This document shows, one piece after another, positions 34,209 through 42,605 of a stretch of DNA of 64,000 bases (its first letter is position 1; every line of letters begins with the position of its first letter). The notes beneath the pieces are model-generated. The model saw only the letters and a list, made by a program, of their open reading frames with translations, did not search any database and had not been told where the DNA came from. The stretch lies in assembly GCF_900108365.1 (NCBI RefSeq), contig NZ_FNWQ01000002.1, positions 992,001-1,056,000 of the forward strand, in the 5' to 3' direction. The position numbers and the translations under genes are program-made. The stretch is from Chryseobacterium culicis (GTDB taxonomy: Bacteria > Bacteroidota > Bacteroidia > Flavobacteriales > Weeksellaceae).

Positions 34209-34230
34209 TGACCAATCGGTCATATATTTG
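34209..34230 (+). promoter_or_regulatory. tetR operator 1 and -7 box
   Basis: TGACCAATCGGTCA (34209-34222) is a near-perfect dyad immediately followed by TATATTTG (34223-34230). The tetR ATG is 21 bases on. The twin site at 34857 lies before the SDR gene. The TGACC-N4-GGTCA form is common for TetR regulators of this subgroup. Confidence 0.75.
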
Positions 34231-34250
34231 TATCGTTATTTAGCATTATC

Positions 34251-34838
34251 ATGGCAAAAGGGGAAGAAACCAGAAAATTCATTATAGAAAAAGCAGCACC
34301 TATTTTTAATACAAAAGGGATTGCAGCCACTTCTATGAGTGATATTATGGAGGCGACCAAACTGTCTAAAGGCAGCATGTATGTTCACTTTGAAAATAAA
34401 GAAGTTCTGGCCTGTGCTGCGGTAGAACATAATATGAATATGCTTGCTGAAAGACTGCAAAGAACTTTAAGCCGATACAAAACATCTAAAGAGCAATTAT
34501 TCGCTTATACTGATTTTTTTAGCGACCCCAATCATCCTCCGGTTGTTGGTGGATGTCCTTTATTAAATTTCGGTACGGAAGCAGATGATACCAATCCTGT
34601 TGTAAAGGAAAAAGTAAACCGTGCTATTCAGCAAAGTCAGAAATTGCTTTCCGGTATTATTGAGAAGGGGATTTCAAATAAAGAATTCAAGGCAGACTGG
34701 AATGCCGCAGATTTTGCAACAGTTTTATTTGCTATGCTGGAAGGTGGCCATCTGATGGCCAGAATGTCTGGCGACAATGATAGAATGGAAGTGATTGTCA
34801 GCAATCTAAAAAAGATGATTGAGGAAAACAGTGTCTAA
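34251..34838 (+). CDS. TetR/AcrR-family regulator of the SDR gene
   Basis: A 195-residue TetR protein. The helix-turn-helix is at about residues 10-52 (TKGIAATSMSDIMEATKLSKGSMYVHFENKE). The C-terminal domain (VVGGCPLLNFGTEADDTNPVV) matches the subgroup with a conserved GCPLLN segment, often linked to oxidoreductase or drug-stress genes. Operator-like dyads TGACC(A/G)ATCGGTCA occur at its own promoter and again between it and the SDR gene, which strongly suggests it controls itself and that gene. It is not related closely to the two TetR genes at 5.6-7.6 kb. Confidence 0.92.
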   Translation: MAKGEETRKFIIEKAAPIFNTKGIAATSMSDIMEATKLSKGSMYVHFENKEVLACAAVEHNMNMLAERLQRTLSRYKTSKEQLFAYTDFFSDPNHPPVVGGCPLLNFGTEADDTNPVVKEKVNRAIQQSQKLLSGIIEKGISNKEFKADWNAADFATVLFAMLEGGHLMARMSGDNDRMEVIVSNLKKMIEENSV

Positions 34839-34856
34839 TTTTTTTTATCCAAAATA

Positions 34857-34870
34857 TGACCGATCGGTCA
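34857..34870 (+). promoter_or_regulatory. tetR operator 2, upstream of the SDR gene
   Basis: TGACCGATCGGTCA is a perfect 14-bp palindrome, located 19 bases after the tetR stop and 44 bases before the SDR start. Confidence 0.75.
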
Positions 34871-34913
34871 TTTAAATAAATTTTATTCATAACAATTAAT
34901 AAAAAACAAAAAA

Positions 34914-35720
34914 ATGTCAAAAACAGTTTTAATTACAGGTGCATCAAAAGGTTTCGGAAAGGCATGGGCAGAAGCGTTTTTAGCAAAAGGTTATAAAGTA
35001 GCAGCAACCGCCAGAAATGTAGAAACACTTCAGGATCTTCAGGAAAAATACGGAGATTCGGTACTGGCTTTAACTTTAGATGTTGATAAGCGGGAAGAAT
35101 CTTTAGCTGTGGTGCAGAAAGTACATCAGCATTTTGGCAGCATTGACATCCTGATTAATAACGCGGGATATGCTTTAACCGGTGCTATTGAAGAAACAAA
35201 CGAACAGGAAGCGAGAGCGCAGTTCGAAACGAATTTCTTCGGAACATTATGGCTTACACAAGCGGTACTTCCGATTATGAGAGAGCAAAAAAGCGGCCAT
35301 ATCATTCAGGTTTCTTCTATTTTAGGATTGGCAACTTTACCTACTATGGGGCTTTATAATGCATCCAAGTTTGCTCTGGAAGGGTTAAGCGAGACATTGG
35401 CCACAGAAGTGAAAGGATTTGGTATTCATGTTACTTTAGTAGAGCCTAATGGCTATGCTTCCAATATCTGGCATACAGGAATCAATACGAAAAGTAATCC
35501 GGTTTATGACGGTGTGAAAAAGGCTTTCTCAGAATCTGAAACTTCTTTCGGGGAGGTAGACGCTACAGCACCGGCATTGATTAAATTAGCAGAAACTGAA
35601 AATCCTCCTTTACGCTTACTGCTTGGCAAGGTAGCTCTTCCGTTTGTAAAACATAATTACGAGCAACGTTTAAAAGTGTGGGAAGAATGGAATGATGTAT
35701 CTGTAGAAGCTCACGGATAA
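34914..35720 (+). CDS. Short-chain dehydrogenase/reductase (SDR)
   Basis: A 268-residue classical SDR. It has the cofactor loop TGASKGFG near residue 8, NNAG near 85, VSS with the catalytic Ser near 140, and YNASK with catalytic Tyr and Lys near 153. The ARN after the second strand suggests NADP(H). The SDR type with EPNGYASNIWHTG near 182 is common in Flavobacteriia; the substrate is not known. It follows tetR across a perfect operator, and a terminator lies right after it, so it is a repressor-controlled reductase. Confidence 0.92.
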   Translation: MSKTVLITGASKGFGKAWAEAFLAKGYKVAATARNVETLQDLQEKYGDSVLALTLDVDKREESLAVVQKVHQHFGSIDILINNAGYALTGAIEETNEQEARAQFETNFFGTLWLTQAVLPIMREQKSGHIIQVSSILGLATLPTMGLYNASKFALEGLSETLATEVKGFGIHVTLVEPNGYASNIWHTGINTKSNPVYDGVKKAFSESETSFGEVDATAPALIKLAETENPPLRLLLGKVALPFVKHNYEQRLKVWEEWNDVSVEAHG

Positions 35721-35744
35721 ATCCCAAAAAAACATTCACACAAT

Positions 35745-35779
35745 AAGCTCCGTTTTCCAGAAAGCGGAGCTTGTTTTTT
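35745..35779 (+). terminator. Terminator after the SDR gene
   Basis: AAGCTCCG (35745-35752) pairs with CGGAGCTT (35765-35772), followed by GT6. Confidence 0.85.
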
Positions 35780-35973
35780 ATTTTGATTCGATAATTGCCC
35801 ATTGTACAGCAATTTTTTTAGAGTAATCAATTTTCCAGTTTACCTCCGGCAATGTCTATTTCACGAATAAATATGGCTGCCTGAACAGAATTTCCATTGA
35901 TCAGCCGCTCTTCAGCGTATAATTTTGTCTCATCAAAAAAGAAAACAGATTAAAAAATCTAATTCAAAAAACA

Positions 35974-37272
35974 ATGAAAACAACAATTTCAACTCTATTT
36001 TTAGCAGCGGCTTTTACAATGAATACTCCAACAGTTTCCAAAGCCCAGGTCACCAACATGAATGCTGCAGCAGCAAATTCTGACACCAGTATCCGCCCTT
36101 TTCATATTAACATTCCACAGTCTCAGCTGGATGAGCTTAAAAGACGTATTTCCGAGACCCGTTTTCCTGATAAAGAAACCGTTAAAGATGCATCACAGGG
36201 TATTCAGCTGGCTCAGTTAAAAGAACTGATAACATATTGGGGAGACGGATATGACTGGAGAAAAGTAGAAGCACGGCTGAATGCTCTGCCACAGTTTGTA
36301 ACAAGAATTGATGGTATTGATATCCAGTTTATCCATGTCCGTTCAAAAGAATCTCATGCATTGCCTGTCATTCTTACGCATGGCTGGCCTGGTTCTCCGC
36401 TTGAATTTATTAATGCGATAGAGCCTCTGACAGATCCCGTAAAATATGGTGGAAAAGCAAGTGATGCCTTTGATGTGATCATCCCTGCAATTCCGGGCTA
36501 TGGCTTTTCAGAAATTCCAACTGAGCTGGGCTGGAATCCTGACCGTGTTGCCCGTGCCTGGGATGTTCTGATGAAAAGACTTGGCTATAAAAAATATGTC
36601 TCTGAAGGCGGAGACCATGGTTCTGTTATTTCCGATGCTTTGGCAAAGCAGGCTCCTTCCGGTCTTTTGGGAATTCATCTTACAATGCCGGCCACTATTC
36701 CTGCTGAACTCGTGAAACCAATCAATGCGGGAGATCCTGCTCCATCCGGACTTTCAGCTTCAGAAGCACAGGCTTATCATGCCATGAGTACTTTCTTCGG
36801 AAGAAATGCAGCGTACGGAGGAATGATGGTAACACGCCCGCAGACAACGGGGTATTTACTTTCCGATTCCCCGGGTGCTTTGGCAGCTTTTCTTTATGAA
36901 AAGATTGCGGAATGGAGTGAAAGCGATCTTCATCCTGAAAATGTAATTGGACGTGATGCCATCCTTGATGATATTACCCTTTACTGGCTTACCAATACGG
37001 GAGCTTCTTCATCCCGTTTTTATTGGGAAAATAACAAAAATAATTTCAGTGCTGAAGCGCAGAAAACAAAGGATATTAAAGTTCCTGTAGCGATTTCGGT
37101 ATTTCCTCATGAGATCTACCAGGCTCCTGAAAGCTGGTCAAAACTTGCTTATCCTACTTTATACTATTATCATAGAGCCCCAAAAGGCGGACATTTTGCA
37201 GCGTGGGAACAACCGCAAGTCTTCACAGAAGAGCTTAGAGCGGCTTTTAAAGATCTAAGAAAAAAGCTTTAA
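35974..37272 (+). CDS. Exported epoxide hydrolase-like alpha/beta hydrolase
   Basis: A 432-residue protein with an N-terminal export-type segment (residues 1-25, ending SKAQ). The EHN domain at about 40-150 (RPFHINIPQSQLDELKRRI) marks the microsomal-type epoxide hydrolase family. The oxyanion motif HGWPG is at 136-140, the nucleophile region EGGDHG places Asp at 214, and the C-terminal KGGHFAAWEQP supplies His407. Most relatives read GGDWG at the nucleophile, so His after Asp is a variation. It probably hydrolyses epoxides or related xenobiotics outside the cytoplasm. It may form an operon with the Ohr gene downstream. Confidence 0.88.
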   Translation: MKTTISTLFLAAAFTMNTPTVSKAQVTNMNAAAANSDTSIRPFHINIPQSQLDELKRRISETRFPDKETVKDASQGIQLAQLKELITYWGDGYDWRKVEARLNALPQFVTRIDGIDIQFIHVRSKESHALPVILTHGWPGSPLEFINAIEPLTDPVKYGGKASDAFDVIIPAIPGYGFSEIPTELGWNPDRVARAWDVLMKRLGYKKYVSEGGDHGSVISDALAKQAPSGLLGIHLTMPATIPAELVKPINAGDPAPSGLSASEAQAYHAMSTFFGRNAAYGGMMVTRPQTTGYLLSDSPGALAAFLYEKIAEWSESDLHPENVIGRDAILDDITLYWLTNTGASSSRFYWENNKNNFSAEAQKTKDIKVPVAISVFPHEIYQAPESWSKLAYPTLYYYHRAPKGGHFAAWEQPQVFTEELRAAFKDLRKKL

Positions 37273-37318
37273 CAATATAATAATGTCAACAATATCATTT
37301 AATCTAAATAAAAAAATT

Positions 37319-37777
37319 ATGGAATCAAATAACATCCATGAAATAGAAAACTCTCAGGTAATATCTGTCAGCAAAGTACTTTATACCGGGAAAGTTCTAA
37401 CAACAGGAGGGCGTGACGGGAAAGCTAAAAGTAACGACGAAAAGTTAGATATTGAACTGACTTCTCCCGGAGCCCAGGGAAACGGCACCAATCCGGAACA
37501 GCTGTTAGCAGCAGGCTGGTCTGCATGTTTTATCGGAGCTATGCATTTAGGAGCATCTAAAATGAAAATCGTTCTTCCTGCTGGTTTGTGCATCAATGCA
37601 TCTGTAGATCTGGCAACTTATAATGAAGGCTTTTTGCTTCAGGCTTATTTGGAAGTCCATCTGCCGGGTATGCCAATAAGTGAAGCCAGAAAAGTGGTGG
37701 AAATGGCACATGCAACATGCCCTTATTCAAAAGCAACCCGTGGAAATATTAATGTGAAAATAGATGTTGTGGTGTAA
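37319..37777 (+). CDS. Ohr/OsmC-family organic hydroperoxide resistance protein
   Basis: A 152-residue protein from the ATG at 37319. The alternative ATG at 37283 adds twelve residues beyond what the family needs. Ohr signatures are present: VLTTGGRDGKAKS, then GTNPEQLLAAGWSACFIGA with the peroxidatic Cys, and HATCPYSKATRGN with the second Cys. Ohr enzymes reduce organic hydroperoxides using a thiol pair recycled by lipoyl proteins. It follows the epoxide hydrolase closely, so both may serve in detoxifying reactive organics. A terminator follows. Confidence 0.92.
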   Translation: MESNNIHEIENSQVISVSKVLYTGKVLTTGGRDGKAKSNDEKLDIELTSPGAQGNGTNPEQLLAAGWSACFIGAMHLGASKMKIVLPAGLCINASVDLATYNEGFLLQAYLEVHLPGMPISEARKVVEMAHATCPYSKATRGNINVKIDVVV

Positions 37778-37813
37778 TTGTTCGAATGGTCTTATGACTT
37801 TTTGATTGTAGAT

Positions 37814-37845
37814 CTTCCTTACCTTTTTGGTGAGGGAGGTTTTTG
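37814..37845 (+). terminator. Terminator after the Ohr gene
   Basis: CTTCCTTACC (37814-37823) pairs with GGTGAGGGAG (37829-37838) with wobble pairs, loop TTTTT, then GTTTTTG. Confidence 0.65.
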
Positions 37846-37978
37846 TAGGTCAGAAGGAGTCTAAGGTTTCAGCTTAAAAATAGTATTTCCCGCATAACAA
37901 AAGGAGAAACTTTATGTAAAAATCAAAAAAAAACAGAAAAATATAATTCAAAATAATGAGATTTTGAATCTTTTTCAA

Positions 37979-38058
37979 TACATTTGCGGCTTGATTATCT
38001 CATTAATTTGAGTTTCATGGTTATTAGTTTTTATCCCCAGGACAACTGGGGATTTTTT
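37979..38058 (+). ncRNA. Candidate short RNA with promoter and terminator
   Basis: A -7 box TACATTTG at 37979-37986 is followed about 50 bases on by a strong terminator, ATCCCCAG (38033-38040)-GACAA-CTGGGGAT (38046-38053) with T6. The implied RNA is about 65 nt with no ORF of its own. A 76-codon frame over this region crosses the terminator and has no homology I recognise. The -33 element is not clear. Confidence 0.4.
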
Positions 38059-38217
38059 TATTCAAACTATTTGCTGATTAAAAGGTTTAGAAACCAATCC
38101 AGTAGATGTGAAACAGCAGATATCCTCAGATTCTTTTCCGATAACACAATTTATTTCTTACTCTTATGGCTGGGGCCTTTATTTGAGCACCCTGGTAGAT
38201 CAGATTTCAAATAAAAA

Positions 38218-38246
38218 GTCCATTTCCGGAAAAACCGGAAATGGAC
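38218..38246 (-). terminator. Terminator of the fasciclin/ferritin-like operon
   Basis: GTCCATTTCCGG (38218-38229) and CCGGAAATGGAC (38235-38246) form a perfect 12-bp stem with an A5 loop. On the minus strand it is followed by T5. It lies 30 bases past the leftward gene at 38276. Confidence 0.85.
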
Positions 38247-38275
38247 GCACCACTTGATCATCATCCAAATCACAA

Positions 38276-39091
38276 CTAAACTATGAAAAGTGAGGCAATA
38301 GCCTGAGCATCACTGCCACTTAAAATTTCGTCATAGGCAGCAGAACCTGCTGCTGCTCCAAATAAGGTTCCTGTATTGTAACCTGCCTGATTGACATTGT
38401 CTTCACCGGCATAAACAGGATTGGTTGCTGAAGGCATATTTCCTCCATTGGCCAGCTCAATCCAACCTTTATTGGCTCTCATTCTTCTTACCTGGGAAGC
38501 ATGTCTGGCTTCCACAGAGTGAATCTGTAAGGCGGCCTGAAGCACTACTTTATTAGACATTACGTTTCCGGCCTGCCCTTTATATGCTCTTACTCCTGTG
38601 TCTTCAAATGCCTGAGCGAGGATAAGAAATTGGTTATAATCTGTAAAAGGCATAAAGCTTCCGCTGGCTGTAAAATCAAATGTAGGCTTGCTTCCAGGAG
38701 TTGTTCCTAAAGAGGTAAGGGTACTTTTCAGAAAGCTAACGTGGGCTGATTCATGTTTTGAGATCTGCATAAAGACTGTTCTGTCTGCACTGGGAATCAA
38801 ACCTGGCGTAGCTAATCCGATGCTGTAGTATTCATTTTCAAGGTATTCCAGTACAAGAGCCAGTTGTAAGGCATCAGTAAGGGCGCTTTTCATGGCGCTT
38901 CCTGTTAATTTTGTTTCTGTAGTTTCTGCTTTGGCAGTGGTAGTCATCAATGCTCCCAGGCCAAGCGGCACCGCTGCTGCAGCTGCTTTTTTTCCGAATA
39001 ATGACATATTCGTAATGGTTTCCAGTCTTGAAGCTTCTGTGGTGAAAAATTTATCATGAGAAAGCTTATCCAGTAATTTAAGAATATTCAT
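38276..39091 (-). CDS. Ferritin-like domain protein
   Basis: A 271-residue protein of the ferritin-like type found with fasciclin proteins. The N-terminus (about 1-55) includes a hydrophobic stretch, FGKKAAAAAVPLGLGALMTTTAKAE, that could be an export signal after a long n-region. The four-helix core shows ALQLALVLEYLENEYYSIGL, MQISKHESAHVSFLKS and LQIHSVEARHASQVRRMRA, with Glu and His residues placed as in di-iron helices. It pairs with the related gene 24 bases upstream in the same operon. Iron binding is likely from the E-x2-H-type motifs; the physiological role is unknown. Confidence 0.85.
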   Translation of the reverse strand: MNILKLLDKLSHDKFFTTEASRLETITNMSLFGKKAAAAAVPLGLGALMTTTAKAETTETKLTGSAMKSALTDALQLALVLEYLENEYYSIGLATPGLIPSADRTVFMQISKHESAHVSFLKSTLTSLGTTPGSKPTFDFTASGSFMPFTDYNQFLILAQAFEDTGVRAYKGQAGNVMSNKVVLQAALQIHSVEARHASQVRRMRANKGWIELANGGNMPSATNPVYAGEDNVNQAGYNTGTLFGAAAGSAAYDEILSGSDAQAIASLFIV

Positions 39092-39115
39092 AATGTTAAT
39101 TTTTAGGGTGAATGA

Positions 39116-39826
39116 TTAGTTAATGCCTCTTTCTTTCCAGGTAAAAGGTGTTTTAATAAATGCTCCGGCAGCCATTACAATGTCTTTAGGCTCTTTTGCC
39201 AGGTCAAGTCCGTTAGCATCTATCACATCATCTCCTGAAAAATCAGCAGATCCGGGATTAATCAGATTTCTGATAGCAGAAGCGTGTCTTGCTTCCACCG
39301 AAACTATTTTACCGGCAATCACAAGATAAGCGGCATTGGTAATATACTTTCCGGCACCATTATAGGCAGCCACTCCGGTATCTTCCAGCGCTTTTGCTGT
39401 GGCTAAAACTGAATTACGGTCACTAAAATTCACATTAGGGTACTGGAACTCAAGCTTAGGAAGCACGTGGTCTGTAGCACCACTGATGGCTGCTTTAAAG
39501 AAATCGCGGTGAATCACTTCATGATGATAGAGGTCTGTGAAAACTTCTTTTTCAATACTGGAAATCCCTGTATAAAAATTATTCACCACTTTGGTATAAA
39601 AATCTGCTTCCAGCTGTTCGAGCGCGTAGGCATAGTTTAATACCCCTACATCGCCTGTTCCAAGATCATACTTGGATTCTTCTATGATCTGAAAATCTTC
39701 ATTGTCATCGCATCCTATTAAAGTAAGGCCTGCGACTGCCAATCCTACTCCACTTAATTTTAGAAAGTTTCTTCTGCTTGTATCAAGGGTAGCACCCTGA
39801 TTAGAAACCTGAATTGTCTTTTTCAT
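39116..39826 (-). CDS. Tat-exported ferritin-like lipoprotein
   Basis: A 236-residue protein with a twin-arginine signal (SRRNFLKLSG near residue 17) ending in a lipobox (LTLIGC), so it is predicted to be exported folded and lipidated. The ferritin-like helices show NYAYALEQLEADFYTKV, LYHHEVIHRDFFKAAI and IVSVEARHASAIRNLI, parallel to the downstream protein. Tat export suits a protein that loads its metal in the cytoplasm. It is the second gene of a fasciclin-ferritin-ferritin operon. Confidence 0.88.
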   Translation of the reverse strand: MKKTIQVSNQGATLDTSRRNFLKLSGVGLAVAGLTLIGCDDNEDFQIIEESKYDLGTGDVGVLNYAYALEQLEADFYTKVVNNFYTGISSIEKEVFTDLYHHEVIHRDFFKAAISGATDHVLPKLEFQYPNVNFSDRNSVLATAKALEDTGVAAYNGAGKYITNAAYLVIAGKIVSVEARHASAIRNLINPGSADFSGDDVIDANGLDLAKEPKDIVMAAGAFIKTPFTWKERGIN

Positions 39827-39903
39827 ACTATTAATTTTTTTAGTGTTAGGATAAAGAAAGAAAACAGCACATTTCAGTATGCTGTTTTACTTCTTACAAT
39901 TTG

Positions 39904-40473
39904 TTAAGGCATTAAAACGGTATCAATTACGTGAATTACCCCGTTAGATTGGTTTACATCTGCAATAGTTACTTTGGCACTGTTACCTTTTGCGTCTTTT
40001 ATATAAAGATCTTTTCCTTTAGTCCAGAACGTAAGATCTTCCCCCTGTACTGTTTTCATCATGCTTTTTCCGTTTCCGGCTTTTACAGCAGCCCATATTT
40101 CTTTTGCACTGTATTTTCCGGGCAGAACATGATACGTAAGAATGCTGGTAAGCGTTGCTTTATTTTCAGGTTTTACAAGATTTTCTACCGTTCCTTTCGG
40201 AAGTTTTGCAAAGGCAGCATCAGTAGGTGCCAATACGGTAAAAGGACCTGCTCCCTGTAATGTTTCTACCAAACCGGCAGCTTTTACTGCTGCAACCAGA
40301 GTTTTGTGGTCTTTGGAGTTGACAGCGTTTTCAATAATGTTTTTGGATGGATACATGGGTGCTCCTCCTACCATTACTGTTTTTTCTTTCATCGTTTGTG
40401 CAGTTACCTTTCCGCTGAAAGCAAATGATAAGGCTACCATTGCTAAAACTGTGATTTTTGACTGTGTGTTCAT
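39904..40473 (-). CDS. Exported fasciclin-domain protein
   Basis: A 189-residue protein with a signal peptide (about 1-25, ending KVTAQ) and one FAS1 domain at about 50-185: KTLVAAVKAAGLVETLQGAGPFTVLAPTDAAFAKLP, then YHVLPGKYSAKEI and NGVIHVIDTVLMP, all standard. Single FAS1 proteins act at the cell surface or in the periplasm and are often under ECF sigma control in Bacteroidota. It probably heads the operon with the two ferritin-like proteins; the gap to the next gene is 77 bases. Confidence 0.92.
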   Translation of the reverse strand: MNTQSKITVLAMVALSFAFSGKVTAQTMKEKTVMVGGAPMYPSKNIIENAVNSKDHKTLVAAVKAAGLVETLQGAGPFTVLAPTDAAFAKLPKGTVENLVKPENKATLTSILTYHVLPGKYSAKEIWAAVKAGNGKSMMKTVQGEDLTFWTKGKDLYIKDAKGNSAKVTIADVNQSNGVIHVIDTVLMP

Positions 40474-40589
40474 CGTGTTGATTTTTAATTAATTATATTT
40501 AATTGTGCTTTTAATGTCATTTACGAGGTTGGTTTTATTTTAGATTGAAAAAAAATGAAATTAATTTTAAACACCTCATTATCAGTATA

Positions 40590-41105
40590 TTATTTTTTAT
40601 CAGGAATAAATTCAAGGCAGATAGAGTTCATGCAGAACCTTTTTCCTGTAGGTTTCGGACCGTCGTCAAAAACATGCCCCAAATGAGAGTCACATCTGCC
40701 ACACAATACTTCTGTACGTTCCATATGATAAGAAGTATCATTTCTATATTGTACACTGTTTTTACGGATAGGCTGATAAAAAGACGGCCATCCACAGGTA
40801 GTTGCAAATTTGGATGTTGAAATAAAAAGAGGATTTCCGCAGACTGCACAGTAATACGTTCCTTTCTCATCAAATTCATAATACTTCCCGGTAAAGGCTG
40901 TTTCTGTTGCTCCTTCCCGCGCTACCTGATAGAGTTCCGGTTTTAAAATTTTTTTCCATTCGGCATTGCTTACTTTGAGCACGTTTTCTGCTGTATGAGA
41001 ATAATAGGGATTTTTGGTTTTAAAAAGCTGGCTCTGTGCTTTATAGGTATTTATGGAGAGTGCAATACACAAGGCAAGTACAGCTCCCGAAGTGAACTTT
41101 TTCAT
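40590..41105 (-). CDS. msrB: Exported peptide-methionine (R)-S-oxide reductase
   Basis: A 171-residue protein with a signal peptide (about 1-23), so it repairs oxidised methionine outside the cytoplasm. Zinc ligands CAVC (86-89) and CGRC (135-138) are present, with the catalytic Cys158 in RFCMNS and a probable resolving Cys104 in TTCGWPSF. The signature HLGHVFDDGP is intact. It is divergent from the ECF sigma gene, separated by a short promoter region, and sits beside the fasciclin/ferritin operon, which fits a periplasmic oxidative-damage theme. Confidence 0.93.
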   Translation of the reverse strand: MKKFTSGAVLALCIALSINTYKAQSQLFKTKNPYYSHTAENVLKVSNAEWKKILKPELYQVAREGATETAFTGKYYEFDEKGTYYCAVCGNPLFISTSKFATTCGWPSFYQPIRKNSVQYRNDTSYHMERTEVLCGRCDSHLGHVFDDGPKPTGKRFCMNSICLEFIPDKK

Positions 41106-41189
41106 TTAAATATTTTTTAATTATTTACTTAAAACCATGTACGAAATAAAAGTTACTATAGATTTTTTTGGGAATATGTTTTATTTTAC

Positions 41190-41197
41190 TACATTTG
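41190..41197 (+). promoter_or_regulatory. -7 box of the sigma/anti-sigma operon
   Basis: TACATTTG matches TAnnTTTG. It lies downstream of the only upstream TTG codon of the sigma gene (41168), so translation must begin further right if this promoter is used. Confidence 0.55.
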
Positions 41198-41215
41198 GGT
41201 AGAAAAATAAACGCT

Positions 41216-41764
41216 ATTAAAACAACCTATTCGGAAGAGGAACTTATCGTTTTATTACAAGAAAAAAACGAAACTGGTTTTCATTATCTGTATGACCACT
41301 ATTCTGGTGCGCTGTACGGAATCATTCTCCGAATTGTTCAGTCTAAAGAATATACTGAAGAAGTTATTCAGGATGTCTTTGTTAAAATCTGGAATTCTAT
41401 TCATCAATACGATGCTTCTAAAGGGAGATTTTATACCTGGATACTTAATATTGCAAGAAATACAGCTATTGATTATTTAAAATCAAAAGGATTTCAGAAC
41501 GAACTTAAAAACCAATCACTTCCAGATTTCGTATATAATTCTGCAGCGCTTTCAACGACCAATAATTCTTCCGATTATATCGGATTTAATAATGTACTTG
41601 AAGGTCTGGAGAGTGACAAGCAGGAGCTTATTGATCTTGCTTATTATCAGGGATATACCCAGCACGAAATATCCGAAAAACTGAAGATTCCACTGGGAAC
41701 GGTAAAAACGAAAATGCGGAATGCACTGATGAAATTAAAAGATTTGCTAAAAGATTATCAATAA
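41216..41764 (+). CDS. ECF-type sigma-70 family factor
   Basis: About 182 residues from a proposed ATT start at 41216. Region 2 (FHYLYDHYSGALYGIILRIV...IQDVFVKIWNSIHQYDASKGRFYTWILNIARNTAIDYLKSK) and region 4 (LIDLAYYQGYTQHEISEKLKIPLGTVKTKMRNALMKLK) are both clear. No ATG or GTG lies in frame near the domain start. TTG codons at 41168 and 41195 lie upstream of, or inside, a -7 box. The likely start is therefore ATT, aligned with the IKTTYSEEEL segment; TTG at 41168 is the alternative. It is followed six bases on by its anti-sigma gene. Confidence 0.9.
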   Translation: MKTTYSEEELIVLLQEKNETGFHYLYDHYSGALYGIILRIVQSKEYTEEVIQDVFVKIWNSIHQYDASKGRFYTWILNIARNTAIDYLKSKGFQNELKNQSLPDFVYNSAALSTTNNSSDYIGFNNVLEGLESDKQELIDLAYYQGYTQHEISEKLKIPLGTVKTKMRNALMKLKDLLKDYQ

Positions 41765-41770
41765 AATAAA

Positions 41771-42592
41771 TTGAACACTAAAGAATACATATCATCCGGA
41801 ATTATAGAATCTTATATTCTAGGCCATGCTTCTCCTGAGGAGGTGGGGATTTTGGAGTGTGTGATGAAAAATAATGCTGAAGTAAAAGCGGCTTTTGAAG
41901 AAGCCCAACAAACTTTGGAACATCTGGCTACAGCCCAGGCTGTAACACCTCCAAGTGATTTGAAATCTAAGATCTGGAATAAAATTCAACAGGAGCAGAC
42001 TTTTGAAAAGGCAGCTCCTACTCTTTCCGTGGATATTCCTGAAACAAAAAATCATACCGAAACCGCAGAAAGAGTGATAATTAGGGAGAACAGCAGCTGG
42101 AAACCCTATGCAATAGCAGCTTCTGTATTATTCCTGATCAGTGTTGCCGGAAACGTATTTATGATGAATACCCAATCATCTGATAAAAAACAGATGGCTT
42201 TACTGGCTGCAGAGACTAAGCATCAGAATGAGCAGATGAAAAAGATGAATCAGAAGCTTGATATGTTCTCGAATCCTGATATGAAGATGGTAATGCTGAA
42301 CGGTGTAGAAAAGCACACCGACGCAAAAGCAATGGTTTTTTGGGATAAAAAGACAAAAGAAGTCTATCTGAACGCTGAAAAACTTCCAAAAGCTCCTGAA
42401 GGCATGCAATATCAGCTTTGGGCTATCGAAGACGGAAAACCTGTGAATGCAGGAATGTATACCGAGGAAAAGGACAGCCACATTGCTTTGGCCAATATCC
42501 CTGATGCTCAGGCTTTTGCCATTACGCTTGAAAAAGAAGGAGGAAGTAACGTTCCTACTATGGAAAATATGTTTGTAATGGGAGGAGTTTAA
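41771..42592 (+). CDS. Membrane anti-sigma factor, RskA-like
   Basis: 273 residues from a TTG start, the only initiator near the domain start. The N-terminal cytoplasmic helix region (KEYISSGIIESYILGHASPEEVGILECVM) is the sigma-binding anti-sigma domain. One transmembrane helix spans about 111-132 (KPYAIAASVLFLISVAGNVFMM). The periplasmic C-terminus (GMQYQLWAIEDGKPVNAGMYTEE) is the RskA fold. It should hold the sigma factor inactive at the inner membrane. Both genes of this operon lack ATG starts, which may keep their levels low and matched. Confidence 0.92.
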   Translation: MNTKEYISSGIIESYILGHASPEEVGILECVMKNNAEVKAAFEEAQQTLEHLATAQAVTPPSDLKSKIWNKIQQEQTFEKAAPTLSVDIPETKNHTETAERVIIRENSSWKPYAIAASVLFLISVAGNVFMMNTQSSDKKQMALLAAETKHQNEQMKKMNQKLDMFSNPDMKMVMLNGVEKHTDAKAMVFWDKKTKEVYLNAEKLPKAPEGMQYQLWAIEDGKPVNAGMYTEEKDSHIALANIPDAQAFAITLEKEGGSNVPTMENMFVMGGV

Positions 42593-42605
42593 ACTCTTCC
42601 CATTA

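Noticed and set aside
37984..38214. 76-residue rightward frame
   Set aside because: It crosses a strong terminator hairpin at 38033-38058 and starts inside a -7 box; it has no recognisable domain.
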